Of a stretch of DNA of 64,000 nucleotides, positions 41,533 through 50,626 are shown one piece after another. The first letter of the stretch is position 1; every line of letters begins with the position of its first letter. The position numbers and the translations under genes are program-made. This DNA is from an uncultured Ruminiclostridium sp. (GTDB taxonomy: Bacteria > Bacillota > Clostridia > Oscillospirales > Ruminococcaceae), in contig CAKSTB010000002.1 in the NCBI GenBank assembly GCA_934490165.1, positions 124,001-188,000 on the forward strand, written 5' to 3'. The notes under the pieces were generated by a model, which was not told the origin of the DNA, made no database searches, and saw only the letters and a program-made list of their open reading frames with translations.

Positions 41533-42269
41533 GAAGCTGTGACGAAACACAAAGATTTCATCACAGCTTCTCGGTTTATCCAAATTCCATTGAAATTGCA
41601 GTGCAACATATTGTAAAAAAGTCAAAGCAATAAATATTTTGCTAGCATCGCTGAAAACAGTTTCCGCACAACCAAGTTGTTAATAATTTCGTGAGTGTAT
41701 CAGTGCAACTGCGCTAACATTAACCCATCAAAAAAACGCTACTAACCTAAGATATATGTACTAAAACTGCGGATGTGTAGCGTTAAGCGTTCCTGAATTG
41801 ACGGGATATACGATATTCAGAAGGTTACACGAGTTTAGCCAACACCCTAGCGGGGTGGGGGTGTGGGTAAGGAAAGAGGGAGCACGAGGGAGAGAACCTA
41901 AGGGTACAGGGCTGAGTCTTGCTTTCGCAAGCACTCGGACGTTCCGCTTCGCTGCACTGGGCTGCTAAGTCCAACGGAGCTTTAGCAGAGTGCACGAGCC
42001 TTGTGTAAGCAAGGCTCAGACTTGCACCTGTTCCCTTTGGTGCTTTCCCTCGTTCATAGTAGCAACGTTATTAACCGGAATAGCGAACCCGAGAAGTGCT
42101 ATCCCGCAAAAGGCACTATCGGTAGCCTGCTATCAATGTTAATTGCTAAAACGGTATAACAGAAGTACAATAAAAACAAGCTTTCTCCACATAACAAAAA
42201 AGTGAGCCGTACGCACTATTTTTGCGCTTCGACTCACTTTTTTCCTTTTCCGGGCTGTATCACAGCCCC
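41533..42269 (-). repeat. Dispersed non-coding element, full copy R2
   Basis: This 776-base gap has no supported gene. Read on the minus strand it matches R3 (62706-63334) in conserved blocks joined by variable segments. The blocks are GGCTGTGATACAGCCC, the GTGAGTC..GGCTCAC hairpin, ATAGCAGGCTACCGATAGTGC-like sequence with GCACTTCTCGGGTTCGC, then CTCACGAAATTATTAACA, GAAACTGTTTTCAGCG, ACAATATGTTGCACTGCAAT and a terminal AAGCTGTGA/TCACAGCTT hairpin. Both ends bear strong hairpins. Hairpins CTTGCTTTCGCAAG and GCCTTGTGTAAGCAAGGC lie in the variable part. Confidence 0.8.
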
Positions 42270-42284
42270 TTTTAAATCCGTATA

Positions 42285-42863
42285 TTAAACCTGCCGCATA
42301 TCGCCCTTTTTATCAGACAGAAGCGGCTTTATAAGCTTATATATTTCGCCCGCTCTTGTCGTTCCGTATTTTTTTACTATACGGTTGTTTATACCCGACT
42401 TTGTAGAAAGCTCGTTTATACACTTTTCTACGAACTCCCGTTCGCTTTTATCAGGAAGCAGATTTTTAAGTTCGTCGCTTATTATACTGTAGTGCGCCGC
42501 GTTTGTCGCCTTGTCAAGAGAAACTGCTGACGTAACATTAACGCCTTTCTCCTGCCAGAATTTTGACACGAGCTCAAAAGCCTTGTCATTTGAAATAATG
42601 CAATACGTTTCCTCCGGCTTTTCTCTCAGCATATATCCGAGGTAGGAAACAAGCTGAAAATCAAGTGCATTCTTCATACCTACCTGCGCCTCGACATAAT
42701 AGATCTTAGCACGACTCTCGGTTATTTTCTTGTGCATATTGAAAGTCAGTACGCCTGCGTGCTCGCTGTAAAAGATATAGCACTCATCTTTACGGTCAAG
42801 CTGTTCTACACCTTTAAGTCCGTCGGAGTGCACATTTTCAAAATCTATGAGATATATAGCCAT
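42285..42863 (-). CDS. PIN/NYN-domain protein, short paralogue
   Basis: The 192-residue protein has a PIN-like nuclease fold at about 1-125 with acidic residues Asp7 and Glu9 (YLIDFENVHS), Asp68 (NALDFQLVSYLG) and Asp93 (SNDKAFEL). NYN/PIN proteins of this kind are putative ribonucleases. A C-terminal module (about 140-182: REFVEKCINELSTKSGINNR, then KKYGTTRAGEIYKLIKP) occurs three times in the longer paralogue at 48609. It lies 18 bases downstream of the glycan-export ATPase gene, at the end of the cluster. Confidence 0.75.
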   Translation of the reverse strand: MAIYLIDFENVHSDGLKGVEQLDRKDECYIFYSEHAGVLTFNMHKKITESRAKIYYVEAQVGMKNALDFQLVSYLGYMLREKPEETYCIISNDKAFELVSKFWQEKGVNVTSAVSLDKATNAAHYSIISDELKNLLPDKSEREFVEKCINELSTKSGINNRIVKKYGTTRAGEIYKLIKPLLSDKKGDMRQV

Positions 42864-42881
42864 ACTACCTCTTACTGTCCG

Positions 42882-43637
42882 CTACTTCAGATTCTGCATA
42901 TTGGTAACTGTCTGTATATACCTGTCATACTTATCACAAACAGTCTTTGCATCTCCGAAAGCTATCTGCTTGCCCTTGTCAAGCCACAGCACTTTATTAC
43001 AAAGCCTTCTTACCTGCGGAAGAGAGTGTGAAACAAAAAGCGTACAGCAGCCGTTCTTGATTATATTCATCATGGTAGCTTCACTCTTGGCTCTGAACGC
43101 CGCATCGCCGACTGACAGAACCTCATCAAGTATCAGTATCTCAGGCTCCATAAGGCAGGATATAGCAAATGCAAGTCGTGACTTCATGCCTGAGGACAGC
43201 TGCTTATATGCTCTGTTTTCAAATTCAGTCAGTTCCGCATATTCAAGTATGCTTTTATATTTTTCGGTTACAAGTTCTTTTGTATAACCGAGCATAGCAC
43301 CTCTCAGAAAAATATTTTCTTTAAGCGTAAGATCCCCGTCAAAACCCGAACCAAGCTCCAGCAACGCCGCAATCTTGCCGTTTACCGTTACACTTCCCTT
43401 TACAGGCTTCATTATACCTGATATTACTTTAAGAAGCGTGGATTTTCCTGCGCCGTTGGTTCCTATTATTCCGAGAAAATCGCCCTCATCAAGGCTGAAT
43501 GACACATTGTCAACAGCAGTAAAGCGCTCTGTCTTTATATCTCGTTTTGCCTTTTTTATGAGATACTCTTTAAGTCCGATTTCTCTGACATTGCTTATTA
43601 CATATTGTACCGTGACATTTTTTACATCAATAACCAT
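42882..43637 (-). CDS. Polysaccharide export ABC transporter ATP-binding protein (TagH/Wzt-like)
   Basis: The protein has 251 residues from the ATG after GCGAGGAA. It shows Walker A GTNGAGKST, the ELGSGFDGDLTLKENIFLRG segment typical of glycan exporters, signature LSSGMKSRLAFAI, and the Wzt/TagH-type Walker B ILILDEVLSVGDAAF. It lacks the C-terminal glycan-recognition domain of long Wzt proteins. With the permease upstream it would export a cell-wall glycan or teichoic-acid-like polymer. Confidence 0.92.
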   Translation of the reverse strand: MVIDVKNVTVQYVISNVREIGLKEYLIKKAKRDIKTERFTAVDNVSFSLDEGDFLGIIGTNGAGKSTLLKVISGIMKPVKGSVTVNGKIAALLELGSGFDGDLTLKENIFLRGAMLGYTKELVTEKYKSILEYAELTEFENRAYKQLSSGMKSRLAFAISCLMEPEILILDEVLSVGDAAFRAKSEATMMNIIKNGCCTLFVSHSLPQVRRLCNKVLWLDKGKQIAFGDAKTVCDKYDRYIQTVTNMQNLK

Positions 43638-43651
43638 ATCTATTCCTCGCA

Positions 43652-44980
43652 TCAATAGTAGTATACAAATTTCTGTTCGGTTTTTTTATGTATACAAAAA
43701 CCTATTGCCAGCATACCGAGTGAGAAGCAAAGACAAATCAGATGGGAAGTTAAATTGGGAATTGATGAATAAATCACCACTTGTCTTAAATATGATATAT
43801 ATCGGTATATCGGGTTTATATCAAATACAAATCTGAGGTTTTCGGGGAAACGGTCAACTTCATAGAATATAGCGGACATATACATCAAAAGCATAGTGAA
43901 AATCTGATAAAGGTATTGCATATCTCTGAAAAACACAAAAAGCGATGAAAGTATATAACTCATTCCGATATTAAAAATCGTCAGGCAGATTATGGGATAT
44001 ATCATCATTAAAAGATGAATGCCAAAGCTGACATGGCAGAATATCATAAATGCAAAATAAATTATAAGTGTCAGCAGGAAGTTGAATATTGCCGCAGAAT
44101 TTGACGACAGGACAAACAGCGATTTCGGAACATTCACCTTTGACAATATGCCGCCGTTTGAGTACATGGAAAACATACCGGCAGTCGTCGCATTGGTAAA
44201 AAAGTTATACATAAGCGTACCGCTGAGAAGATATATTACAAACTGGGTGTCATGTCTGCGAAAAATAAAGCCAAATACAAAATACTGCACCAAGAATGTC
44301 ATAAAAGGTGAAATAACACTCCAAAGCACACCGAGTATCGTTCTTTTATACTTCTTTTTAAAATCTCTTTTCGTAAGCTCTGCAAAAAGGAATTTATATT
44401 GATTGATTTTATCTATGAAAGACATATTTGCTGAAGTGTTTATAGAAACTTTGACTTTCTCGGATTTATGTGTACTTTTTACAGCCGGTCTTGTTCCGGA
44501 ATTTGCTGCCTTTTTCTTTACCGCTGTGGCTGAATGCTGAGCATCGGTATGCTTCTTCGTATTATTGCCGACAGAAGCCGCAGCCGAATTATGGAAATTG
44601 CTTTCGCGCTTCTTTGCTGTAGCCTTTTTTTCTTCAAATTCATCCAGACCTTTATAGGAAACAGACTTATGTGCAGCGGGTTTATCGGAAACAGCCTTTT
44701 TTTCTGTTCCGACACTTTTAGCCGGATTATTCTGCACTGTATCTGCTTTGGTCATCGCGGAGCTTTTCGGTAAAATCTCTTTGGTATCGGATTTACTGCT
44801 CTGCGAATTCTTCTTTTCATCTATAGAACGAAGAATCATTGTAGCACCCGGGGTCTGCTTTGAAGGCTGTGTATTGCTACTGCGGACCTGCGGCTTTTGC
44901 GTATTCATTTCATTCTTATCATCGCTGAATTCAGCCAGTATATCATCAATACTGAATTTATCGCTCAATTTTATATTCAA
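43652..44980 (-). CDS. ABC-2 polysaccharide export permease with long disordered N-terminus
   Basis: The protein has 442 residues. About 190-442 is a TagG/Wzm-type permease with six helices (ELTKRDFKKKYKRTILGVLW, then FRDMQYLYQIFTMLLMYMSA). The first 185 residues are an extra low-complexity Lys/Ser/Thr/Ala-rich stretch, opening with the acidic segment SDKFSIDDILAEFSDD. The usual family length is near 260. The ATPase gene follows after 14 bases. Because the extension is cytoplasmic and flexible, it may recruit synthesis enzymes; this is inference. Confidence 0.88.
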   Translation of the reverse strand: MNIKLSDKFSIDDILAEFSDDKNEMNTQKPQVRSSNTQPSKQTPGATMILRSIDEKKNSQSSKSDTKEILPKSSAMTKADTVQNNPAKSVGTEKKAVSDKPAAHKSVSYKGLDEFEEKKATAKKRESNFHNSAAASVGNNTKKHTDAQHSATAVKKKAANSGTRPAVKSTHKSEKVKVSINTSANMSFIDKINQYKFLFAELTKRDFKKKYKRTILGVLWSVISPFMTFLVQYFVFGFIFRRHDTQFVIYLLSGTLMYNFFTNATTAGMFSMYSNGGILSKVNVPKSLFVLSSNSAAIFNFLLTLIIYFAFMIFCHVSFGIHLLMMIYPIICLTIFNIGMSYILSSLFVFFRDMQYLYQIFTMLLMYMSAIFYEVDRFPENLRFVFDINPIYRYISYLRQVVIYSSIPNLTSHLICLCFSLGMLAIGFCIHKKTEQKFVYYY

Positions 44981-45144
44981 CTCTCTTTCTTCTTCCGGTA
45001 TATAACATCATTTACTCTGTCAATCAAAATATCAATTTATTTTAACACATTTCAACCGTCTTTACAATATGCAAATACACCAAAGAAAGAAAGCAACATA
45101 ACGGTTAGTTATGCAATATGCGTCAGTAAATTAACAGAAAACGG

Positions 45145-45936
45145 TTATACCCTGTTTGTCTTCTCTTTTATCTTCATAGCCGCTCTGCGGGGAACAATTC
45201 CAAGAATTACAGGCTTCAGCGCATAAATAAACCCCTTCGGCATAAGTCCGAGCCTTTTAAATCCGTTCATACGGACTGCATACTCATCACGCCGCATTGA
45301 AAACGAAACCGCTCTTGTTTTTTTGTCATAATAAAAGCGATACAGTTTTTCACTGAGATTTCCCGATTTATACCCGTCCGCGCAAAGCCGCATAAACAGG
45401 TCATAATCCTCATATTTACGGTTCTTCCCAAGCGATCTGTAACGATGCTTGTCAAACACTTTCCGTCTGAACATCATACTTCCGTGTATAAAAGGCGAAT
45501 TGAACAGAAAGCTTCTTCTGTCGATATTCTCGGGCATTATACGCTCACCGTAAACGCCCTCGCTATCCGAATAGAGCTCACACGCTGTACCGATAAAGTC
45601 TATATCCTTATGCTCTTCAAGATATTTCACTTGCTTTTCGAACCTGCCGTCAAGGCTGATGTCGTCATCGTCCTGTCTTGCGATATACTTTCCCTTTGCC
45701 GCGTCTATGCAGGCATTGAGCGCCGCCGCAAGCCCCTTGTTTTCGCCTGATCCGATAAGCCTTACGCGGCTGTCGGTAAAACTGCTTAGTATTCTGTCGG
45801 TCTCATTATCCGAGCCGTCATTGTATATTATAAATTCAATATCTCTCACCGATTGGTTCAGCACCGAGTCTACAGCCGCCGTGAGCTTGGCCGGATCACT
45901 GTTATATACACCCATTATAACCGATATCAGCGGCAT
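45145..45936 (-). CDS. Family 2 glycosyltransferase
   Basis: The protein has 263 residues. The GT-A fold is clear: ISVIMGVYNSDPAKLTAAVD, IEFIIYNDGSDNETD and the metal-binding RQDDDDIS (DXD) segment, then IHGSMMFRRKVFDKHRYR. It would transfer a sugar from a nucleotide donor to a growing glycan at the inner membrane face. Its start overlaps the end of the HAD-like gene by ten bases. Confidence 0.92.
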   Translation of the reverse strand: MPLISVIMGVYNSDPAKLTAAVDSVLNQSVRDIEFIIYNDGSDNETDRILSSFTDSRVRLIGSGENKGLAAALNACIDAAKGKYIARQDDDDISLDGRFEKQVKYLEEHKDIDFIGTACELYSDSEGVYGERIMPENIDRRSFLFNSPFIHGSMMFRRKVFDKHRYRSLGKNRKYEDYDLFMRLCADGYKSGNLSEKLYRFYYDKKTRAVSFSMRRDEYAVRMNGFKRLGLMPKGFIYALKPVILGIVPRRAAMKIKEKTNRV

Positions 45937-47219
45937 TGTTTCCTCTTTTCCTTAATAAGTCTTAATTTTTCCCATATCCTGACGCCGTTTCTGTAAATCC
46001 ATGCAGGTTTACACTGTGTCAGCCTTATACTTCCGTATAGCCAGAACATTCCCTTATCGGGATAAATGCTCTGCCCTTTTCTTTTCCGCAGTACCCTGTT
46101 CAAAAACAGAATATTGTCTATGCTTTTTCCGCAGTCACACGCAAGCGGTTGTACAGATATTTCGGTAGCGTCATCGCAGAACGGAAACGCACCGTAAATT
46201 TCGGCTTCTTCCTTATCAGGCTTATACATAAGTGCTTTTATAAGCTTTGCCGCAAGCTGTTTGAGCTGCTTTTCGGAAATGTTAATATTACTCTCACAAG
46301 CATACGCAGTAAATCTTACAGCAGTATCGGTCTGCATTGCGGCGGCATCGGCAATATAGCCGTTTACTTCCGCCGTCACAGGCTGTATGCCGTTTTCAGT
46401 CTTATTATAGCCGATCGTCATACCGTGAGGCGCAGAGCAAAAGCACTCGAACAGATTGTTGCAGAACGTCGGCACATACCTGTAAGCGTCCGATATATCA
46501 AACAGAAAAGACCTGTAGCTGTCGCTCTTCTTTCTGTAGAGCCCGAAATAATACCCGGTTATCCTGCCGATATCCGTTTTATCCATAATAAGCTCAGTCA
46601 GCGTTCTCTGTACCGAGCCGAGCCACCCACTGTCAACAAGCGCAATTTTTTTATTTTCAAACAGACCGCTTTGCTCGAAATATCCGATAATATTTTCGTA
46701 TTTCTCACGCGAACTATTTTTTATATCCGTAAATAATTCATTATCCGATTTTAACAGCTTGCAAAAAGTATCATATTCCGCATCGTTCATCACTCGTTTT
46801 TCATCGCCGTCAAATCCGATTTTTCTGTAAACCTCCACGCGTTGACCCTCTTCAAGCCCCGCTCTTTTGAGTGTATTTTCCGCGCTCTGCACCGCACAGC
46901 GACCGAAGAAACCCGCATTTTCAAAGTCCTCCACCGTGTCGCATTTAAAATACAGCGCATTTCTCAGCGCATAGCGCGAAACATAAAGATAGCACGTTTC
47001 TATTTTAAGCTTTCTGCTTTTAATCATCACATCGGCAACAGCTTTCAGTATATACCCGTCGCGCGCAAGAAAATATATTTTCTTAATTCCCTGTTTTTCT
47101 GCATTTACAATAACATAGTCAACATAGCAAAACAGCACAGGTGCAGTGACATATGCCGTTGCCTGTGCTAATTTTTCTTTACTTATCATTGCGGTTTTTT
47201 CAGCCGCCGAAAGCAACAT
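45927..47219 (-). CDS. HAD-like protein of glycan clusters (COG5610-like)
   Basis: The protein has 430 residues from the ATG at 47219 after CGGAGA; a longer frame starting at a TTG would overlap the upstream gene. It contains the KKIYFLARDGYILKAVADVM motif, a HAD-like loop in which the first catalytic Asp is kept in RDG, followed by LYVSRYALRNALYF and ALVDSGWLGSVQRTL. Proteins with this pattern occur in polysaccharide loci and are annotated as HAD-superfamily hydrolases; the reaction is unknown. Confidence 0.7.
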   Translation of the reverse strand: MLLSAAEKTAMISKEKLAQATAYVTAPVLFCYVDYVIVNAEKQGIKKIYFLARDGYILKAVADVMIKSRKLKIETCYLYVSRYALRNALYFKCDTVEDFENAGFFGRCAVQSAENTLKRAGLEEGQRVEVYRKIGFDGDEKRVMNDAEYDTFCKLLKSDNELFTDIKNSSREKYENIIGYFEQSGLFENKKIALVDSGWLGSVQRTLTELIMDKTDIGRITGYYFGLYRKKSDSYRSFLFDISDAYRYVPTFCNNLFECFCSAPHGMTIGYNKTENGIQPVTAEVNGYIADAAAMQTDTAVRFTAYACESNINISEKQLKQLAAKLIKALMYKPDKEEAEIYGAFPFCDDATEISVQPLACDCGKSIDNILFLNRVLRKRKGQSIYPDKGMFWLYGSIRLTQCKPAWIYRNGVRIWEKLRLIKEKRKQCR

Positions 47220-47241
47220 GGGATAATCTCCGAGTATTTTT

Positions 47242-48423
47242 TTATACTTTTTTATTTTCACCTGATAACACTTCCGTTTTGTTTTCTGAGGGAATTTCAA
47301 GATAGTCGCGGTATATCGCCGCCATTTCGGCTATCGAATTATCAAGCCCATACCTTTCGGCGGCACGATATCCGTTATGACCGAGTTTTTTGCAAAGCTC
47401 CCTGTCAGAGCTTAAAAGCCGCACCGCGTCTATAAACTGCGATATATTGTTATACTCGCAGACTATCGCATTTTCACCGTTTACCGCATACTCTCTCGTA
47501 CCCCTGTTATCCGACACGATAAGCGGCAGACCCGCGGCCATAGCCTCTATCGCCGCAAGTCCGAGCCCTTCGCGGCGGCTCGGGAATATGAAAGCGTCCG
47601 CTCCGTGCAGCAGTTCCTTAGCGTCATATCTGTACCCTGCAAAAATAATTCTGTCGCCGCAGCCCAGCTCATTGACAAGAGCCTTACACTTCCCGGTGCT
47701 CTTGCCCGTACCGCATATCAGCATATACACGCCTTTATTTGCGGCCACAGCAGTGATCGAGCACTCGACATTCTTATTTTCATTTATCTCCGAGTTCGAT
47801 ATCATAAGAAACGCGTCACCCGGTATTCCGAATTCCTCGCGGATATTCTCCCGCGTCCTTATGGAATTTCTGATACGGTTTATATCTATGCCTATTCCGG
47901 GTATCTTGAACGCTTTGCATTTCTTGCCGCGGCACATTTTTTTTGCCGCCAGATAATCTTCCTCATTTATCGTGATAATTCCGTCTGTATATCCTATTAG
48001 AGCTTTTTCAGCCATGTAATAAAGCCTGCTTATCTTTGGCGCACCTTTATAGAAATGGAAACCGTGCGCAGTATAGAGTACAGTTGTACCGCGTTTTTTT
48101 CTTGCCGTCCTGAAAGCATAGCGCGCAATCGCCGCCGCAACAGGAGTATGGCAATGCACAAGCTCATACTCATTTTCGTCTATCAGCTTTCTGAGCTCTC
48201 TGTAAGATCGGAAATTCTGCGTTGCAAAGGGCGAACGGTAAAACGGGATTATGTAGTATTTGTCGCAGTACGGTATATTTTTCGGCTCATCGGGTTCAAA
48301 ATCGTCACCCGCGCAAACGTGTACATTGTATCCGTGATCCTTTAGCCATTTCATATACGGCAGATGGAACTGTAAAATATGCTTTTTTGTCACCGATGCT
48401 ACAAATAATACGGTTTTACTCAT
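47242..48423 (-). CDS. Family 4 glycosyltransferase
   Basis: The protein has 393 residues from the ATG at 48423 after AAGGGGGG. The GT-B fold shows an N-terminal acceptor half (TPVAAAIARYAFRTARKKRG) and a donor half with the EX7E-type motif FPSRREGLGLAAIEAMAAGL and DNRGTREYA. It is the first gene of the cluster after its promoter. GT4 enzymes in such loci usually add an early sugar to the lipid-linked glycan. Confidence 0.92.
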   Translation of the reverse strand: MSKTVLFVASVTKKHILQFHLPYMKWLKDHGYNVHVCAGDDFEPDEPKNIPYCDKYYIIPFYRSPFATQNFRSYRELRKLIDENEYELVHCHTPVAAAIARYAFRTARKKRGTTVLYTAHGFHFYKGAPKISRLYYMAEKALIGYTDGIITINEEDYLAAKKMCRGKKCKAFKIPGIGIDINRIRNSIRTRENIREEFGIPGDAFLMISNSEINENKNVECSITAVAANKGVYMLICGTGKSTGKCKALVNELGCGDRIIFAGYRYDAKELLHGADAFIFPSRREGLGLAAIEAMAAGLPLIVSDNRGTREYAVNGENAIVCEYNNISQFIDAVRLLSSDRELCKKLGHNGYRAAERYGLDNSIAEMAAIYRDYLEIPSENKTEVLSGENKKV

Positions 48424-48482
48424 ATACACAGTCCCCCCTTTGCTTAGCAGATATATCAAAATTGACCGTACAGACTGTTTTA

Positions 48483-48511
48483 ATTTTACTATATTGTCGC
48501 TGAAAAGTCAA
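48483..48511 (-). promoter_or_regulatory. Promoter of the glycan cluster
   Basis: On the minus strand TTGACT (48511-48506), 17 bases and TAAAAT (48488-48483). Confidence 0.7.
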
Positions 48512-48564
48512 TATAAATCGGGTTTCTGCCAAAAAAATATTCAAAAAAGTAAATTGATCCATAT

Positions 48565-48600
48565 AAAACAAAAAATGCAGGTGCAAAAACACCTGCAAGC
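48565..48600 (-). terminator. Terminator after the long PIN-domain gene
   Basis: On the minus strand GCAGGTG and CACCTGC enclose TTTTTG and are followed by ATTTTTTG. Confidence 0.85.
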
Positions 48601-48608
48601 TTTGTTTC

Positions 48609-49736
48609 TTATTTTTTTCTTTTATTGCTTAAGAAAGGCTGAATTATTGCAATTATCTGCTCTGCCCTGTCCTCGCCGTACTTTCCGGTTATTCTCTTTG
48701 TTATTCCCCGTACCGTTATAAGCTCGGAAATGCACTTAGCAACAAATCTACGCTCGTCCTCGTCCCCAAGCACTGCTTCCAGTCCGTTGTCGCTCACCGG
48801 TGCGTTTTCTTCGACCGGCAACTCTTCCGGTACATCAGCCCATACATCGGCATCGGGTTCGGCTGTATCTGTTTTCGGTATCCGTGTGACTGATATCCGT
48901 TGTGTATCTATATTCATTGCGACTGTTTTTTCCTTTGCCGGAGCATTCACAACGCCGCCGATTATGCCGTCGCTGATAGTTTTCTGAACAGTCCTATAAA
49001 TTTCGCCGCCTCTGAGCGAGCCGAAATGCTTGCAAAGTATATTATTGAAAATCACTTTGTTTACTTTCTTTTTAATGCACTCCTCAACAATAATCATTTC
49101 ATTGCTCCTGATCCCTAATTTTTCTATTACCTCAAGGATATTGTTTTCTTCAAGCTGTTTTATATACTCGCTGTCGTATCTGCTGTCGACTGCCGGCGAC
49201 ATAAGACGATGGATTTCAGCCGCTCTCTCTTTTCCGAGCTTTGTTGTTAAATAATCATCGATTTTGATCAGCGATGATGCTCTTCTGTATGCTCTTTGCA
49301 CCAGCGCCCTCTCATACCTGTCAGTGAGTACCTGCTCTGCATAATCGCATACATATCCGGTATTCCCGCTCATAGCAAGCAGCTCATAAAAATCTTTCAG
49401 GACATCTGCATTGGCGTTTTCCTTGCATAAGTAATCCGTGGCACAGCTGAACATTTTATCACCCGAAACAACGTAAAAATGTTCATCGGGACGCTTAGCA
49501 ACAAGATAACCGAGGAATGTGACAAGCTGAAAATCAAGCGCATTTTTCCCGCCTATGTCAACCATTCTGTAGTAAAATTTCGCCTTGCTCTCACAGATTT
49601 TCTGGTGTACATCAAACGACAGCGAGTTTGCATTTACGCTGTAAAAGATATAACACTCATCGTTTTCGCCAAGCATTTCTACACCTCTGAAGCCCTCAGA
49701 ATGTACGTTTTCAAAATCAACAAGATATACTGCCAT
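48609..49736 (-). CDS. PIN/NYN-domain protein, long paralogue with three C-terminal modules
   Basis: The protein has 375 residues from the ATG at 49736 after ATAGGAGAA. The N-terminal PIN/NYN domain (1-125) keeps Asp7, Glu9, Asp68 and Asp93 and is closely similar to the 42285 protein. Three modules of about 42 residues follow (about 143-182, 213-255 and 326-370). They share the pattern K-x-[FY]-G-x-x-R-[AG]-x-E-I, visible as KLGKERAAEIH, KHFGSLRGGEIY and KYGEDRAEQII. An acidic Pro-rich linker separates the last two. It has its own promoter and terminator. The role is unknown; RNA binding or cleavage is likely. Confidence 0.75.
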   Translation of the reverse strand: MAVYLVDFENVHSEGFRGVEMLGENDECYIFYSVNANSLSFDVHQKICESKAKFYYRMVDIGGKNALDFQLVTFLGYLVAKRPDEHFYVVSGDKMFSCATDYLCKENANADVLKDFYELLAMSGNTGYVCDYAEQVLTDRYERALVQRAYRRASSLIKIDDYLTTKLGKERAAEIHRLMSPAVDSRYDSEYIKQLEENNILEVIEKLGIRSNEMIIVEECIKKKVNKVIFNNILCKHFGSLRGGEIYRTVQKTISDGIIGGVVNAPAKEKTVAMNIDTQRISVTRIPKTDTAEPDADVWADVPEELPVEENAPVSDNGLEAVLGDEDERRFVAKCISELITVRGITKRITGKYGEDRAEQIIAIIQPFLSNKRKK

Positions 49737-49799
49737 TTTTATTCTCCTATCGAATATAAATATTTGTGTAATTTGCTGTTTTGCCGCTTTTTCAACATA

Positions 49800-49829
49800 A
49801 TTATACAAAAACCCGGTTCGTAAAGTCAA
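49800..49829 (-). promoter_or_regulatory. Promoter of the long PIN-domain gene
   Basis: On the minus strand TTGACT (49829-49824), 18 bases and TATAAT (49805-49800). Confidence 0.75.
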
Positions 49830-49867
49830 TACATACAAAAAATCAAGTCCCGTTTATAGTACAGCAC

Positions 49868-49904
49868 AATAAAAACTCCTCGACAGTCATACCGTCGGGG
49901 AGCT
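49868..49904 (-). terminator. Terminator of the pfl operon
   Basis: On the minus strand CTCCCCGAC and GTCGAGGAG form a stem followed by TTTTTATTG. Confidence 0.8.
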
Positions 49905-49911
49905 GAGTTAT

Positions 49912-50625
49912 TTAAAATTTAAACTTATCCACCGAAACCTTAAGCCGCTCTATAACCTCCTGCCCTGTTTCCGGGTAGCAGTCAAACGGGAACTCAATGC
50001 CCATATCGTCATATTTTGACTTGCACAGCTTCCTGAACGGGAGAAGCTCCGCGAGCGTGACGTTATCATGCTTATTTGCTATATCGTTCAGTCGTCCGAT
50101 ATTGACATTATCGTCATTTACGCCGCATACCGTCACCTGTCTTATCCACGTTTCGATATTCATTTCCGTAAGCTTATCAAGAAATTTCAGCGGTGCGTCA
50201 AAAGAACAGCCGATATACTTTCTGTAGTCATCATCGTTTGTCATCTTGATATCAAGCATACAAAGATCTGTGACCTTTAAAAGCTCAATAACATCGTCGT
50301 TCATAATACAGCCCGACGTGTCAAGGCAGGTATTTATCCCCTGTCTTTTGCACTGTGTGAAAAGCTCAGTCACAAACCTTGCCTGCATGAGCGGTTCGCC
50401 GCCCGATACCGTGATACCGCCGTCCTTTTCGTAATAACTGCGGCATCTCAGTAAGCGCCGCATTATATCGCTGACGTTCGCCGTATTCCCGCCGCTTACA
50501 TCTCTTGTTTCGGGATTGTGGCAATATCCGCAGTGAAGAGGACAGCCCTGTAAGAAAAGTACAAAGCGCACTCCCGGGCCGTCAAGTGTGCCAAGCGTCT
50601 GTATGGCGCTGTATCTGCACTCCAT
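49912..50625 (-). CDS. pflA: Pyruvate formate-lyase-activating enzyme
   Basis: This 237-residue radical SAM enzyme has the Fe-S motif CPLHCGYCHNPET (CxxxCxxC) and the GGITVSGGEPLMQ segment. It generates the glycyl radical on pyruvate formate-lyase. It starts one base after the pflB stop codon, so the two are translationally coupled. Length and motif order are those of the anaerobic PFL activase family. Confidence 0.95.
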   Translation of the reverse strand: MECRYSAIQTLGTLDGPGVRFVLFLQGCPLHCGYCHNPETRDVSGGNTANVSDIMRRLLRCRSYYEKDGGITVSGGEPLMQARFVTELFTQCKRQGINTCLDTSGCIMNDDVIELLKVTDLCMLDIKMTNDDDYRKYIGCSFDAPLKFLDKLTEMNIETWIRQVTVCGVNDDNVNIGRLNDIANKHDNVTLAELLPFRKLCKSKYDDMGIEFPFDCYPETGQEVIERLKVSVDKFKF

Positions 50626-50626
50626 A

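Noticed and set aside
47220..47300. Upstream extension of the HAD-like gene to a TTG at 47300
   Set aside because: It would overlap the glycosyltransferase gene by about 60 bases without a ribosome site, while the ATG at 47219 has a good one.
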